From positions 1,054,001-1,118,000 of the forward strand of contig NZ_JBPCCU010000001.1 of NCBI RefSeq assembly GCF_050971785.1: a stretch of 64,000 nucleotides of DNA, in the 5' to 3' direction. Positions 50,636 to 58,069 of the stretch are shown piece after piece. How positions within the stretch are numbered: the first letter of the stretch is position 1; each line of letters opens with the position of its first letter. Under the pieces are notes generated by a model. The model saw only the letters and a list, made by a program, of their open reading frames with translations, had not been told where the DNA came from and did not search any database. Source of the DNA: Actinomadura_E scrupuli (GTDB lineage: Bacteria > Actinomycetota > Actinomycetes > Streptosporangiales > Streptosporangiaceae). A program made the position numbers and the translations under genes.

Positions 50636-51012
50636 TCGAGGTCGTCTCCCGCGAGCGCTGCATCACCTGCGACAAGTGCATCGAGGTCTGCCCGACCAAC
50701 GTGTTCGACCGCGGCCCCGACGGCGTACCCGTGCTCGCCAGGCACGGCGACTGCCAGACCTGCTTCATGTGCGAGGCCTACTGCCCGGTCGACGCGCTGT
50801 TCGTCGCACCCCAGTCGCACCCGCTGCCGCGCCACTCCGAGCTGCTCGACGAGGAACGGCTCATCGGCGAGGGCGCCCTCGGCAGCTACCGCGAGCAGAT
50901 CGGCTGGGGCCGCGGCCGCACCCCGGGGGCACTGCGCGCGATCGGCCCGGCACTGCCCCGTCCCGGTGTGCCCCGCCCGCGGCCGGCCTCCGACGACTCC
51001 ATCACCTCCTAG
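50632..51012 (+). CDS. Two-cluster ferredoxin, copy 1
   Basis: 126 residues. Two classic 4Fe-4S motifs are present, CITCDKCIEVCP and CQTCFMCEAYCP, close to AprB/ferredoxin-type proteins. The rest is a helical arm (ELLDEERLIGEGALGSYREQIGWGRGRTPG), which is shared with the second copy and so is a conserved part of this protein. GTG 50632 overlaps the flavoprotein stop. It should pass electrons to or from that flavoprotein. The end overlaps a 10-bp DNA repeat. Confidence 0.9.
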   Translation: MIEVVSRERCITCDKCIEVCPTNVFDRGPDGVPVLARHGDCQTCFMCEAYCPVDALFVAPQSHPLPRHSELLDEERLIGEGALGSYREQIGWGRGRTPGALRAIGPALPRPGVPRPRPASDDSITS

Positions 51013-51032
51013 CACCTCCTAGCACCTTCTGG
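51003..51032 (+). repeat. 10-bp tandem repeat, three units
   Basis: CACCTCCTAG occurs at 51003-51012 and 51013-51022, then CACCTTCTGG at 51023-51032. The first unit contains the ferredoxin stop codon. The helical period suggests a regulatory or structural site, but slippage expansion is equally possible. Confidence 0.75.
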
Positions 51033-51085
51033 CCCGAACGCCCATAAGTCCCACCTGCTGAGAAGCTCCATCGAAAGGCACGACC

Positions 51086-52066
51086 GTGACATCCAGGTTC
51101 CTCCGCCCGATTCTCGCCGCGCTGCTGCTGACCGCGCTCGCGGCGTGCGGATCGTCGGGTTCCGGCGGCAAGGACGGCTCGATCACGTTGCGCATCGGCG
51201 TGATCGGCACCGGCAAGGGCGGCGAGCTGACCGGCCCGGTCGGCTACCTGCACAGCAAGGACGAGCTCCTGCCCGCACTCAAGAGCCTCGGGGTCACCAA
51301 GATCCAGGTCGCGACGTTCCCGAACGGGCCCGACCTCAACCAGGCGCTCGCCGGCGGGTCCCTCGACCTCGGCATCTACGGCGACACCCCGGCGCTGGTC
51401 GCCCGGGGCAAGAACCTGCCCACCCGGCTGATCTCCCAGGCGGCCGTCGGCCAGGACGCCGGCATCGTCACCAGGAAGGGCGGACCCGCCACCCTCAAGG
51501 ACCTCGAGGGCAAGCGGATCGCCGTCCAGGTCGGCTCCTACATCCACCGCTACCTGCTCGGCGCGCTCGCCGAGGCCGGGGTGAAGCCCAAGGAGATCAT
51601 CAACATGTACACCCCGGCGATCGTCGCCGCGCTGGAGAAGGGCGACATCGACGCAGGCGGGCTGGTCTCGGCCAATGTGGAGATCGAGCGGGGCAAGGGA
51701 CTGCCGGTCATCGACGTGGCGTCCAAGGACCACCCGAACCTGCTCGGCACCTCCGCCACCGTCGTCACCCAGAGCTTCCTCGACCGGCACCCCGGTGTCG
51801 TCAAGACCTGGCAGGCCGCGCAGAACGAGGGCGGGCGGCAGGCCAAGGCGCAGTGGGACGACTACACCGCCTACCTCGCCAGGATCGGCGGCTACCCTCC
51901 CGCGATCACCAAGGCCACCACCCTGCGGAGCCAGGTCCCGGACCAGCCGTTCACCGACGCCGGGCTGAAGCTGCTCGACGGCACCAAGACCTTCCTGCTC
52001 CAGCAGAAGCTGATCGCCAAGGACTTCACCATCGACTCCTGGGTCGCGCCGGGGGCGAAGACGTGA
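51086..52066 (+). CDS. ssuA: Sulfonate-type ABC transporter substrate-binding lipoprotein (SsuA-like)
   Basis: 326 residues, GTG 51086. Signal peptide with lipobox LAAC (Cys about 21). The mature protein fits the SsuA/NMT1-type binding fold: LRIGVIGTGKGGELTGPVGYLHSK, GLDLNQALAGGSLDLGIYGDTPALVARGK-like (seen as NGPDLNQALAGGSLDLGIYGDTPAL) and KRIAVQVGSYIHRYLLGALAEAG. The ligand is likely an organic sulfonate or related sulfur compound. The gap of 73 bases before it is the largest in the operon and may hold an internal promoter. The stop overlaps the second flavoprotein gene. Confidence 0.88.
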   Translation: MTSRFLRPILAALLLTALAACGSSGSGGKDGSITLRIGVIGTGKGGELTGPVGYLHSKDELLPALKSLGVTKIQVATFPNGPDLNQALAGGSLDLGIYGDTPALVARGKNLPTRLISQAAVGQDAGIVTRKGGPATLKDLEGKRIAVQVGSYIHRYLLGALAEAGVKPKEIINMYTPAIVAALEKGDIDAGGLVSANVEIERGKGLPVIDVASKDHPNLLGTSATVVTQSFLDRHPGVVKTWQAAQNEGGRQAKAQWDDYTAYLARIGGYPPAITKATTLRSQVPDQPFTDAGLKLLDGTKTFLLQQKLIAKDFTIDSWVAPGAKT

Positions 52067-53667
52067 CCGGCGGCGACGAGCTGGACACCGACGTCCTGGT
52101 CCTGGGCGGCGGGCCGGCCGGGACCTGGGCGGCGGTGGCCGCGGCCACCGCCGGAGCGCGCGTGGTCCTCGCCGACAAGGGCTACTGCGGAACCAGCGGC
52201 TCGGCGGCCTCCGGCGGCAACAACCTCTGGTACGTGCCGCCGGATCCGGCCGCGCGGAAGGCCGCCGTCGACGCCCGCTTCGCCGCGGGCGGCCGGCTGG
52301 GCGACCGGCGGTGGATGGCCCGGGTCGCCGCCGAGACCTACCGCCGCATCGGCGACCTCGCCGCCTGGGGGTACCCGTTCCCGCGCGACGAGGACGGCGC
52401 GCAGCGGCGCGGCAGCCTGCAGGGACCGGAGTACATGCGCCGGATGCGGCGCCGGGTGCACCGGCTCGGCGTCACCCTCCTGGACCACCACCCGGCGCTG
52501 GAGCTGCTGGAGGACTCCTGGGGCGTGGTCGCGGGAGCGTCCGGGATCGCCCGCCAGGAGGGCTCGGCGCCCTGGACGGTCCGGGCCGGAGCCGTCGTGC
52601 TGGCCACCGGTGGCTGCGCCTTCCTGTCCGGAGCCTTCGGCCTCAACGTGGACACCGGCGACGGTCACCTGATGGCGGCCGAGCTGGGCGCCGAGCTGTC
52701 GGGCATGGAGTTCTCCGCGGCCTACGCGCTCTCGCCCGCCTACGGCAACCACACCAAGGGCCTGATGATGCAGTTCGCGTCCTACAGTCTGGAGGACGGC
52801 ACGGAGATAGACGTGCCGCATCCGCTGGCCGGGCGGGACCGGATCGCCGCGCTGCTCGCCGCCGGCCAGGCCGTCTACGCCCGGCTGGACCGCGCACCGC
52901 GGGAGCTGCACGCGGCGATGCGCACCGCACAGCCGAACTACTTCCTCCCGCTGGACAAGGCCGGGATCGATCCGTTCCGGCAGCGCTACCCGGTGCGGCT
53001 GGTGCTGGAGGGGACCGTGCGGGGGACCGGTGGCCTGCGCGTCGTCGACGGCACCTGCGCCACCTCGGTGCCCGGTCTCTTCGCGGCCGGCGACGTCGCC
53101 ACCCGCGAGCTGGTGTCGGGCTCGATCAGCGGTGGCGGCGCCTACAACGCCGCCTGGGCCATCTCCTCGGGGACCTGGGCCGGCGCCGGGGCCGCGGACT
53201 TCGCGCGGGGCCGGGCCCGGCCCCCGGCCACCCCGGCGGGCGGTGCCGGTCTGCTTCCCGGCCGTACGCCCGCGGCCGAGATCGTACGGGCCGTACAGGA
53301 GGAGGTGCTGCCGCTGGACCGCAACTACTTCCGCACCTCCGAGGGACTGCGGCGGTCGCTGCGGTCGCTGGACCAGGTCTGGCGCCAGGCCCGGGAGGGC
53401 GTCGCGGGCACCGGCCGGGAACGGCTGCGGGCCAGGGAGGCCGCGGCGATGACCGCGCACGCCCGCTGGATGTACACCGCGGCACTCGCCCGGGACGAGT
53501 CACGCGGCCTGCACCGGCTGGCCGGCAGGCCGACCGACGAGCGCTTCACCCACCGGATCCTCACCGGCGGGCTCGACGAGCTCTGGACGGCGCCCGACGT
53601 GCCCCTGGAGGCACCGCTCCCGCACTCCTGGGACCCCGTCCACCCGCTGCCGGGGAGATCACTGTGA
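52063..53667 (+). CDS. FAD-dependent oxidoreductase of the fumarate reductase/AprA type, copy 2
   Basis: 534 residues, GTG 52063 overlapping the ssuA-like stop. It follows copy 1 along its whole length: DVLVLGGGPAGTWAAVAAATAGARVVLADKGYCGTSG, QGPEYMRRMRRRVHRLGVTLLDHHPALELL (copy 1: QGPEYMRRMRVRVKRAGVRILDHSPVAELL), LATGGCAFLSGAFGLNVDTGDG and GTGGLRVVDGTCATSVPGLFAAGD. By eye somewhat more than half of the residues agree. An old duplication with divergence fits, rather than recent copying. The reaction is unknown, and the two copies may act on different compounds or form one complex. Confidence 0.85.
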   Translation: MTGGDELDTDVLVLGGGPAGTWAAVAAATAGARVVLADKGYCGTSGSAASGGNNLWYVPPDPAARKAAVDARFAAGGRLGDRRWMARVAAETYRRIGDLAAWGYPFPRDEDGAQRRGSLQGPEYMRRMRRRVHRLGVTLLDHHPALELLEDSWGVVAGASGIARQEGSAPWTVRAGAVVLATGGCAFLSGAFGLNVDTGDGHLMAAELGAELSGMEFSAAYALSPAYGNHTKGLMMQFASYSLEDGTEIDVPHPLAGRDRIAALLAAGQAVYARLDRAPRELHAAMRTAQPNYFLPLDKAGIDPFRQRYPVRLVLEGTVRGTGGLRVVDGTCATSVPGLFAAGDVATRELVSGSISGGGAYNAAWAISSGTWAGAGAADFARGRARPPATPAGGAGLLPGRTPAAEIVRAVQEEVLPLDRNYFRTSEGLRRSLRSLDQVWRQAREGVAGTGRERLRAREAAAMTAHARWMYTAALARDESRGLHRLAGRPTDERFTHRILTGGLDELWTAPDVPLEAPLPHSWDPVHPLPGRSL

Positions 53668-54056
53668 TCGAGGTGGTCAGCGCCGAGCGCTGCGTGTCCT
53701 GCGACGTGTGCATCAAGGTGTGCCCGACCGACGTCTTCGACCGAGGGCCCGGCGGCCTGCCGGTCATCGCCCGCCAGTCCGACTGCCAGACCTGCTTCAT
53801 GTGCGAGGCCAACTGCCCGGCCGACGCGCTGTACGTGGCGCCCCTGACGGGCCCGGCGGCCAAGGGCTCCCCGCACACCGACGAGGTGGCGCTGGCGGCG
53901 CGGGACGCCTTCGGGCTCTACCGCCGGTACGTCGGATGGGGCGGCGGCCGCACCCCCGGCGCACGGCTCGACACCAACCACATCTTCACGGCGCGGGTGC
54001 GCGACGTCATCGAGACCCCGCCCGCCCAGCCGGGCGGTGACCAGGACGGACCGTGA
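53664..54056 (+). CDS. Two-cluster ferredoxin, copy 2
   Basis: 130 residues, GTG 53664 overlapping the flavoprotein stop. Cluster motifs CVSCDVCIKVCP and CQTCFMCEANCP match the first ferredoxin almost position by position, as does the arm RYVGWGGGRTPGA. It is the last gene of the forward sulfur operon. A GC stem 12 bases further on may terminate it. The tight pairing with its own flavoprotein in both cassettes shows that the two-gene unit was duplicated as a whole. Confidence 0.9.
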   Translation: MIEVVSAERCVSCDVCIKVCPTDVFDRGPGGLPVIARQSDCQTCFMCEANCPADALYVAPLTGPAAKGSPHTDEVALAARDAFGLYRRYVGWGGGRTPGARLDTNHIFTARVRDVIETPPAQPGGDQDGP

Positions 54057-54068
54057 CGTACATGACGC

Positions 54069-54083
54069 GCGGGCCCGGCCCGC
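54069..54083. terminator. Possible terminator between the convergent sulfur operons
   Basis: GCGGGC and GCCCGC with a three-base loop form a short, very GC-rich stem between the last forward gene and the first reverse monooxygenase gene. Confidence 0.4.
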
Positions 54084-54134
54084 CTTCCTGGACGGCGCGG
54101 TCGCTCACGTCTCCGGCGACCACCGGCGCGGCGG

Positions 54135-55280
54135 TCACTCCGCCGCGCCCCGCCGGTGCCAGGCCTCGGCGAGCAGCTCGAAGGAGCGCACCCGATCGGC
54201 GTGATCGTGCGTGATCGTCGTCACGAGCAGCTCGTCGGCGCCGGTGGCCCGCCGCAGCACGCGCAGCCTTTCGACGACCGTCTCCGGTGATCCGGCGAAC
54301 TGCGTGTCGACCCGGTCGGCGACCAGGGCACGGTCCTCCGCGGTCCAGGTGTGGGCGGCGGCCTCGCCGGGGGTGGGGAAGGGTATCGCCCCCTGGCCGG
54401 TGCGGATGCTGCGCACCCACAGCCCGTACGGTGCCGCCAGCTCGCGGGCGGCTTCGTCGGTTGCGGCGACCACCACGTCCGCCGAGACGATGACGTACGG
54501 GGCCGCCAGCACGGCCGACGGTTTGAACGCCGCCCGGTAGGCCTCGACCGCCTCCAGCACGGTGGCGGGGCTGACGTGGTAGTTCGCGGCGAACGGAAGT
54601 CCGCGCTCCCCGGCGACCTGGGCGCTCTGGCCGCCGCTGCTGCCGAGGATCCAGAGCTCCACGCCGGCCCCCTCGCCGGGCTGGGCGTGCGCCTCGATGC
54701 CGCCGGCGGAGCGGTGGGTGCCGGCCAGCAGGGCGATGATGTCGTCGACCTGTTCGGCGAAGTCCGGTGACTGCGCGCCCGGCTGCTGCAGGAGCTCGGC
54801 GTACAGGGTGAACAGCGGGGCCCCGGCGACCTTGGCGAACGAGAACGGCGGCGGGATGAGCAGGCCGTTCTCGACCCGGGCCCGCACCGCGGGCGGCTCG
54901 GACGGCCCGGGCGGGTCGTCGGCCGCCTTCTGGAGCTCGGCCCTGCGTTGCCCGGACCGGCCGAGCCCCAGGTCGATCCGGCCCGGGTGGAGGGCGTCGA
55001 TGGTGCCGAACTGCTCGACCACCGACAGCGGGGTCTGGTGCCCCAGCTGCACGGCGCCCGATCCCACCCGGATGCGGCTCGTCGCCGCCGCCACCAGGGC
55101 GATGAGCACCGCCGGCGCCGAACTGGCGACACCGGGGGTGAGGTGATGCTCGGCCAGCCAGTACCGGTGATAGCCGGCCGCCTCGGCGCGCCGGGCGAGG
55201 TCGATCGTGTTGCGCAGCGCGTCGCCCGCGGTGCCTCCGGAGGTGATCGGTGCGAGATCGAGGATCGAGAGAGAGGTCAT
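54135..55280 (-). CDS. MsnO8-family luciferase-like flavin monooxygenase
   Basis: 381 residues. It opens LSILDLAPITSGGTAGDALRNTIDLARRAEAAGYHRYWLAEHH, the standard beginning of MsnO8-type luciferase-like proteins, and continues VASSAPAVLIALVAAATSRIRVGSGAVQLGHQTPLSVVEQFG with HPGRIDLGLGRSG. It should use FMNH2 from a separate reductase to oxidise a substrate. It is the third gene of the reverse monooxygenase operon, and its ATG overlaps the stop of the gene before it. The neighbours point to organosulfur or related compounds, which is an inference. Confidence 0.85.
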   Translation of the reverse strand: MTSLSILDLAPITSGGTAGDALRNTIDLARRAEAAGYHRYWLAEHHLTPGVASSAPAVLIALVAAATSRIRVGSGAVQLGHQTPLSVVEQFGTIDALHPGRIDLGLGRSGQRRAELQKAADDPPGPSEPPAVRARVENGLLIPPPFSFAKVAGAPLFTLYAELLQQPGAQSPDFAEQVDDIIALLAGTHRSAGGIEAHAQPGEGAGVELWILGSSGGQSAQVAGERGLPFAANYHVSPATVLEAVEAYRAAFKPSAVLAAPYVIVSADVVVAATDEAARELAAPYGLWVRSIRTGQGAIPFPTPGEAAAHTWTAEDRALVADRVDTQFAGSPETVVERLRVLRRATGADELLVTTITHDHADRVRSFELLAEAWHRRGAAE

Positions 55281-56515
55281 GACAAGGGCCCTCCGGCCGG
55301 GGACGGCCTGCTCGGGATCGGCTCCACGTAGCGGTTGGCGGGCCGGGGCAGGCCGAGCCGCCCGCGCAGCGTCGCCGCCGCGTAGGCCCGGCGGAACCTC
55401 CCTCGGCGCTGCAGCTCCGGGACGAGCCCACGGGTGATCGCCGTCAGGTCGTGCGGTAGCGCACCGGGCCGCAGCCGGTAGCCGTTGTACCCGGCCTCCT
55501 GCCAGTCGAGGAGCAGCTCGGCGAGCTGCCCGGGCGTACCGGTGAAGATCAGCGCGTCCGAGCCGAGCTCGGCCCCGTCCAGCTCGTCCAGCCGGGCCTT
55601 GCGGCCGGCGGCGGAGGAGGCGTCGTCGTCCAGGAAGACGACCAGGTCGGCGAAGATCCGGAGCGGCTCGCCGTCCCGGCCCACGGCGGCCTCCGCGGCG
55701 CGCACCCGGCCGGCGATGGCGGCCGCCTGGTCGCGGGTGTGCGGCGTGACGTACACGACGTCGGCGCCGCGCGCGGCGAACTCGTACGGCACCGTGTCGT
55801 GCGCCAGGGCGGTGACCAGCGGCTGACCCTGCGGCGGGCGCGGGGTGATCGAGGGGCCCCGGACGCTGAACCACCGGCCGGCGAAGTCGATGTAGTGCAG
55901 CCGGTCGCGGTCGATGAAGCGGCCGGTGGGCGCATCGCGGATCTCCGCGTCGTCCTCCCAGCTGTCCCAGAGGCGGCGTACGACCTCGACGGCGTCCGCG
56001 GCCTCACCGAACAGCTCCGCCACCAGGCCGGCCAGGGCGGGGTCGTCGCGGTCGCCGATCGGGAGGCCGGGGAGGTCCCGGCGGCCGAAATGTGCGGCGT
56101 CGGCCCGGCCGGGGGACACCTGCGGGCGCCAGCCGGCCCGGCCGTTGCTCACGAAGTCGAGCGTGGCGATGCCGATCGAGACGTGGAACGGCTCGGTGTG
56201 GGTCGTGCTCGTGGTCGGGACCAGCCCGATACCGGAGGTCAGCGGTGCCAGCCGGGCGGCCAGCAGCACGGCGTCGAGCCGGCCGCGGATCTGGTCGGTG
56301 CGGCCGTCCGGACCCTCCCGCAGGGAGGACTGCAGCCCGAGGGAGTCCTCGAACGTCACGAAGTCCAGCAGCCCGCGTTCGGCCTCGGCGACCAGGCCGG
56401 CCCAGTACCCGGCCGTGAAGACCGCCGCGGGCCGGGCCGCCGGGTCACGCCAGGCCGCGGGGTGCCATCCGGTGCCCTCCAGCGCCACGGCGAGATGAAG
56501 GTCCGGCCCGGTCAC
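55277..56515 (-). CDS. NtaA/DszA-family-like flavin monooxygenase
   Basis: 412 residues, GTG 56515 overlapping the stop of the preceding gene. A luciferase-like TIM barrel: FTAGYWAGLVAEAERGLLDFVTFEDSLG, LDAVLLAARLAPLTSGIGLVPTTSTTHTEPFHVSIGIATLDFVSNGRAGW, and late GARGADVVYVTPHTRD-like region. The family includes nitrilotriacetate, dibenzothiophene-sulfone and pristinamycin monooxygenases. It is the middle gene of the reverse operon. The substrate is unknown. It probably needs an external flavin reductase, which I do not see in this window. Confidence 0.83.
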   Translation of the reverse strand: MTGPDLHLAVALEGTGWHPAAWRDPAARPAAVFTAGYWAGLVAEAERGLLDFVTFEDSLGLQSSLREGPDGRTDQIRGRLDAVLLAARLAPLTSGIGLVPTTSTTHTEPFHVSIGIATLDFVSNGRAGWRPQVSPGRADAAHFGRRDLPGLPIGDRDDPALAGLVAELFGEAADAVEVVRRLWDSWEDDAEIRDAPTGRFIDRDRLHYIDFAGRWFSVRGPSITPRPPQGQPLVTALAHDTVPYEFAARGADVVYVTPHTRDQAAAIAGRVRAAEAAVGRDGEPLRIFADLVVFLDDDASSAAGRKARLDELDGAELGSDALIFTGTPGQLAELLLDWQEAGYNGYRLRPGALPHDLTAITRGLVPELQRRGRFRRAYAAATLRGRLGLPRPANRYVEPIPSRPSPAGGPLS

Positions 56516-57882
56516 GCGGACGCCTCGTCCCGGGGATGCGGCGCGGTGAGGCCGAGGTGGTCGCGGAGCGTCGGCCCGGTGTAGTCGGCGCGGAAGACCC
56601 CCTTCTCCTGGAGCAGGGGGACGACCTTGTCGACGAGGTCGTCGAGCCCGCCGGGCGTCAGATGCGGCACGAAGATGAACCCGTCCGCGGCATCGGTCCG
56701 CACGAACTCCTCGATCTGGTCGGCGACGGTACGAGGGGTCCCGATGAAGGACTGCCGCCCGGTGACCTCGATGACGAGCTCGCGGATCGTCAGCCCCTTC
56801 TCCCGGGCCACCGCCCGCCACTGCTCGACGATCGCGCCCCGGTCCCCCCTGAACTGCGCCCGGCCCTTGGACACGCCCTCCACCAGGTCGGGTTCGAGGT
56901 CGGGAAGCGGGCCGTCCGGGTCGTGACCGGACAGGTCCCTGCCCCAGACGCCCTCCAGGAAGGCGATCGCGGTCTCCGGGCCGACCTGGGCCCTGCGGAT
57001 CTCCGCGGCGTGCTCGGCGGCCTCCTGCTCGGTGTCCCCGAGGGCGTACGTCACCGCCGGGAGGATCTTCAGCTCCGCGGGCTCGCGCCCGTACTTCGCG
57101 AGCCTGTCCTTGACGTCCTTGTAGAAGGCCCGCCCGTCCTCCAGCCTGCTGTGCCGGCTGAAGATGACGTCGGCGGCCCTGGCCGCGAACTCTCGGCCCT
57201 CGTGGGAGTCCCCGGCCTGGATGATCACCGGATGGCCCTGCGGGCCGCGAGGGACGTTGAACCGCCCGGAGATGGAGAAGTGCCGGCCGTCGTGGTGGAA
57301 GGGGCCGATGCCGTCGGGCCGGACGAACTCGCCCGCCGACGGGTCGGCCACCACCGCGTCGGCTCGCCACGAGTCCCACAGCTCCCGGGCGACCTGGAGG
57401 AACTCGGCGGCACGCGTGTAGCGGTCGGCCTCCGCCAGGAACCCGCCACGCCGGAAGTTCTCGCCGGTGAAGGAGTCGTAGCTGGTCACCACGTTCCACG
57501 CGGCCCGGCCGCCGCTCAGGTGATCGAGGGTCGCCAGCCGCCTGGCCACCTCGTACGGTTCGTTGAAGGTGGAGTTGACCGTGGCTGCCAGGCCGAGGTG
57601 CGACGTGACGGCCGCCAGCGCGGACAGCACGGTGAGCGACTCCGGCCTGCCGACGACGTCCAGGTCGTGGATGCGGCCCTTCATCTCGCGCAGCCGGAGC
57701 CCCTCCGCCAGGAAGAAGAAGTCGAACCTGCCGCGCTCCGCGGTCTGCGCCAGCCGGACGAAGGAGCCGAAGTCGATCTGGCTGCCCGATCTGGGATCCG
57801 ACCAGACCGTGGTGTTGTTGACACCGGGGAAGTGCGCCGCGAGGTGGACCTGCTTGACGGCGGAGGGCCGCGCGGTGGGCAT
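56512..57882 (-). CDS. NtaA/DmoA/DszA-family flavin monooxygenase
   Basis: 456 residues. Family blocks are seen throughout: VHLAAHFPGVNNTTVWSDPRSGSQIDFGSFVRLAQTAERGRFDFFFLAEG, HLGLAATVNSTFNEPYEVARRLATLDHLSGGRAAWNVVTSYD, ENFRRGG and VIIQAGDSHEGREFAARAADVIF. It belongs to the DszA/NtaA/DmoA group, in which dibenzothiophene sulfone, NTA or dimethyl sulfide is the known substrate type. It is the first gene of the reverse operon, with GAGGAGG before ATG 57882 and a strong promoter beyond it. Confidence 0.9.
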   Translation of the reverse strand: MPTARPSAVKQVHLAAHFPGVNNTTVWSDPRSGSQIDFGSFVRLAQTAERGRFDFFFLAEGLRLREMKGRIHDLDVVGRPESLTVLSALAAVTSHLGLAATVNSTFNEPYEVARRLATLDHLSGGRAAWNVVTSYDSFTGENFRRGGFLAEADRYTRAAEFLQVARELWDSWRADAVVADPSAGEFVRPDGIGPFHHDGRHFSISGRFNVPRGPQGHPVIIQAGDSHEGREFAARAADVIFSRHSRLEDGRAFYKDVKDRLAKYGREPAELKILPAVTYALGDTEQEAAEHAAEIRRAQVGPETAIAFLEGVWGRDLSGHDPDGPLPDLEPDLVEGVSKGRAQFRGDRGAIVEQWRAVAREKGLTIRELVIEVTGRQSFIGTPRTVADQIEEFVRTDAADGFIFVPHLTPGGLDDLVDKVVPLLQEKGVFRADYTGPTLRDHLGLTAPHPRDEASA

Positions 57883-57898
57883 CGTGTCGCCTCCTCAA

Positions 57899-57919
57899 TT
57901 CCTATCTACATAGTAGGAA
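57899..57919. promoter_or_regulatory. Operator overlapping the -10 box (TTCCTA-N9-TAGGAA)
   Basis: TTCCTA (57899-57904) and TAGGAA (57914-57919) are perfect inverted 6-mers with nine bases between. They cover the -10 box and the likely start of transcription, where a repressor would block the promoter. Confidence 0.6.
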
Positions 57920-57938
57920 AAGCATGTTTCCTCGTCAA
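57910..57938 (-). promoter_or_regulatory. Strong promoter of the monooxygenase operon
   Basis: On the reverse strand TTGACG (57938-57933), a 17-base spacer and TACTAT (57915-57910) form an almost ideal housekeeping promoter. A well-placed GAGGAGG lies before the ATG at 57882. Confidence 0.75.
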
Positions 57939-58069
57939 CAATCCGATGGGACGACGTCAGGCGGATCCAGACGCTGCCGAGCATGGCGGTCGTCATCGGC
58001 GAGGAGATGGAACGGAGTGGAACGCCTACCTACCAGAGAACCCTGAAGGAGGATAGGAGGATCCACGCC

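Noticed and set aside
47076..57919. AGTAGG hexamer shared by the two sulfur-operon control regions as one regulator motif
   Set aside because: Only six bases agree, and the surrounding palindromes differ in spacing, so chance is not excluded.
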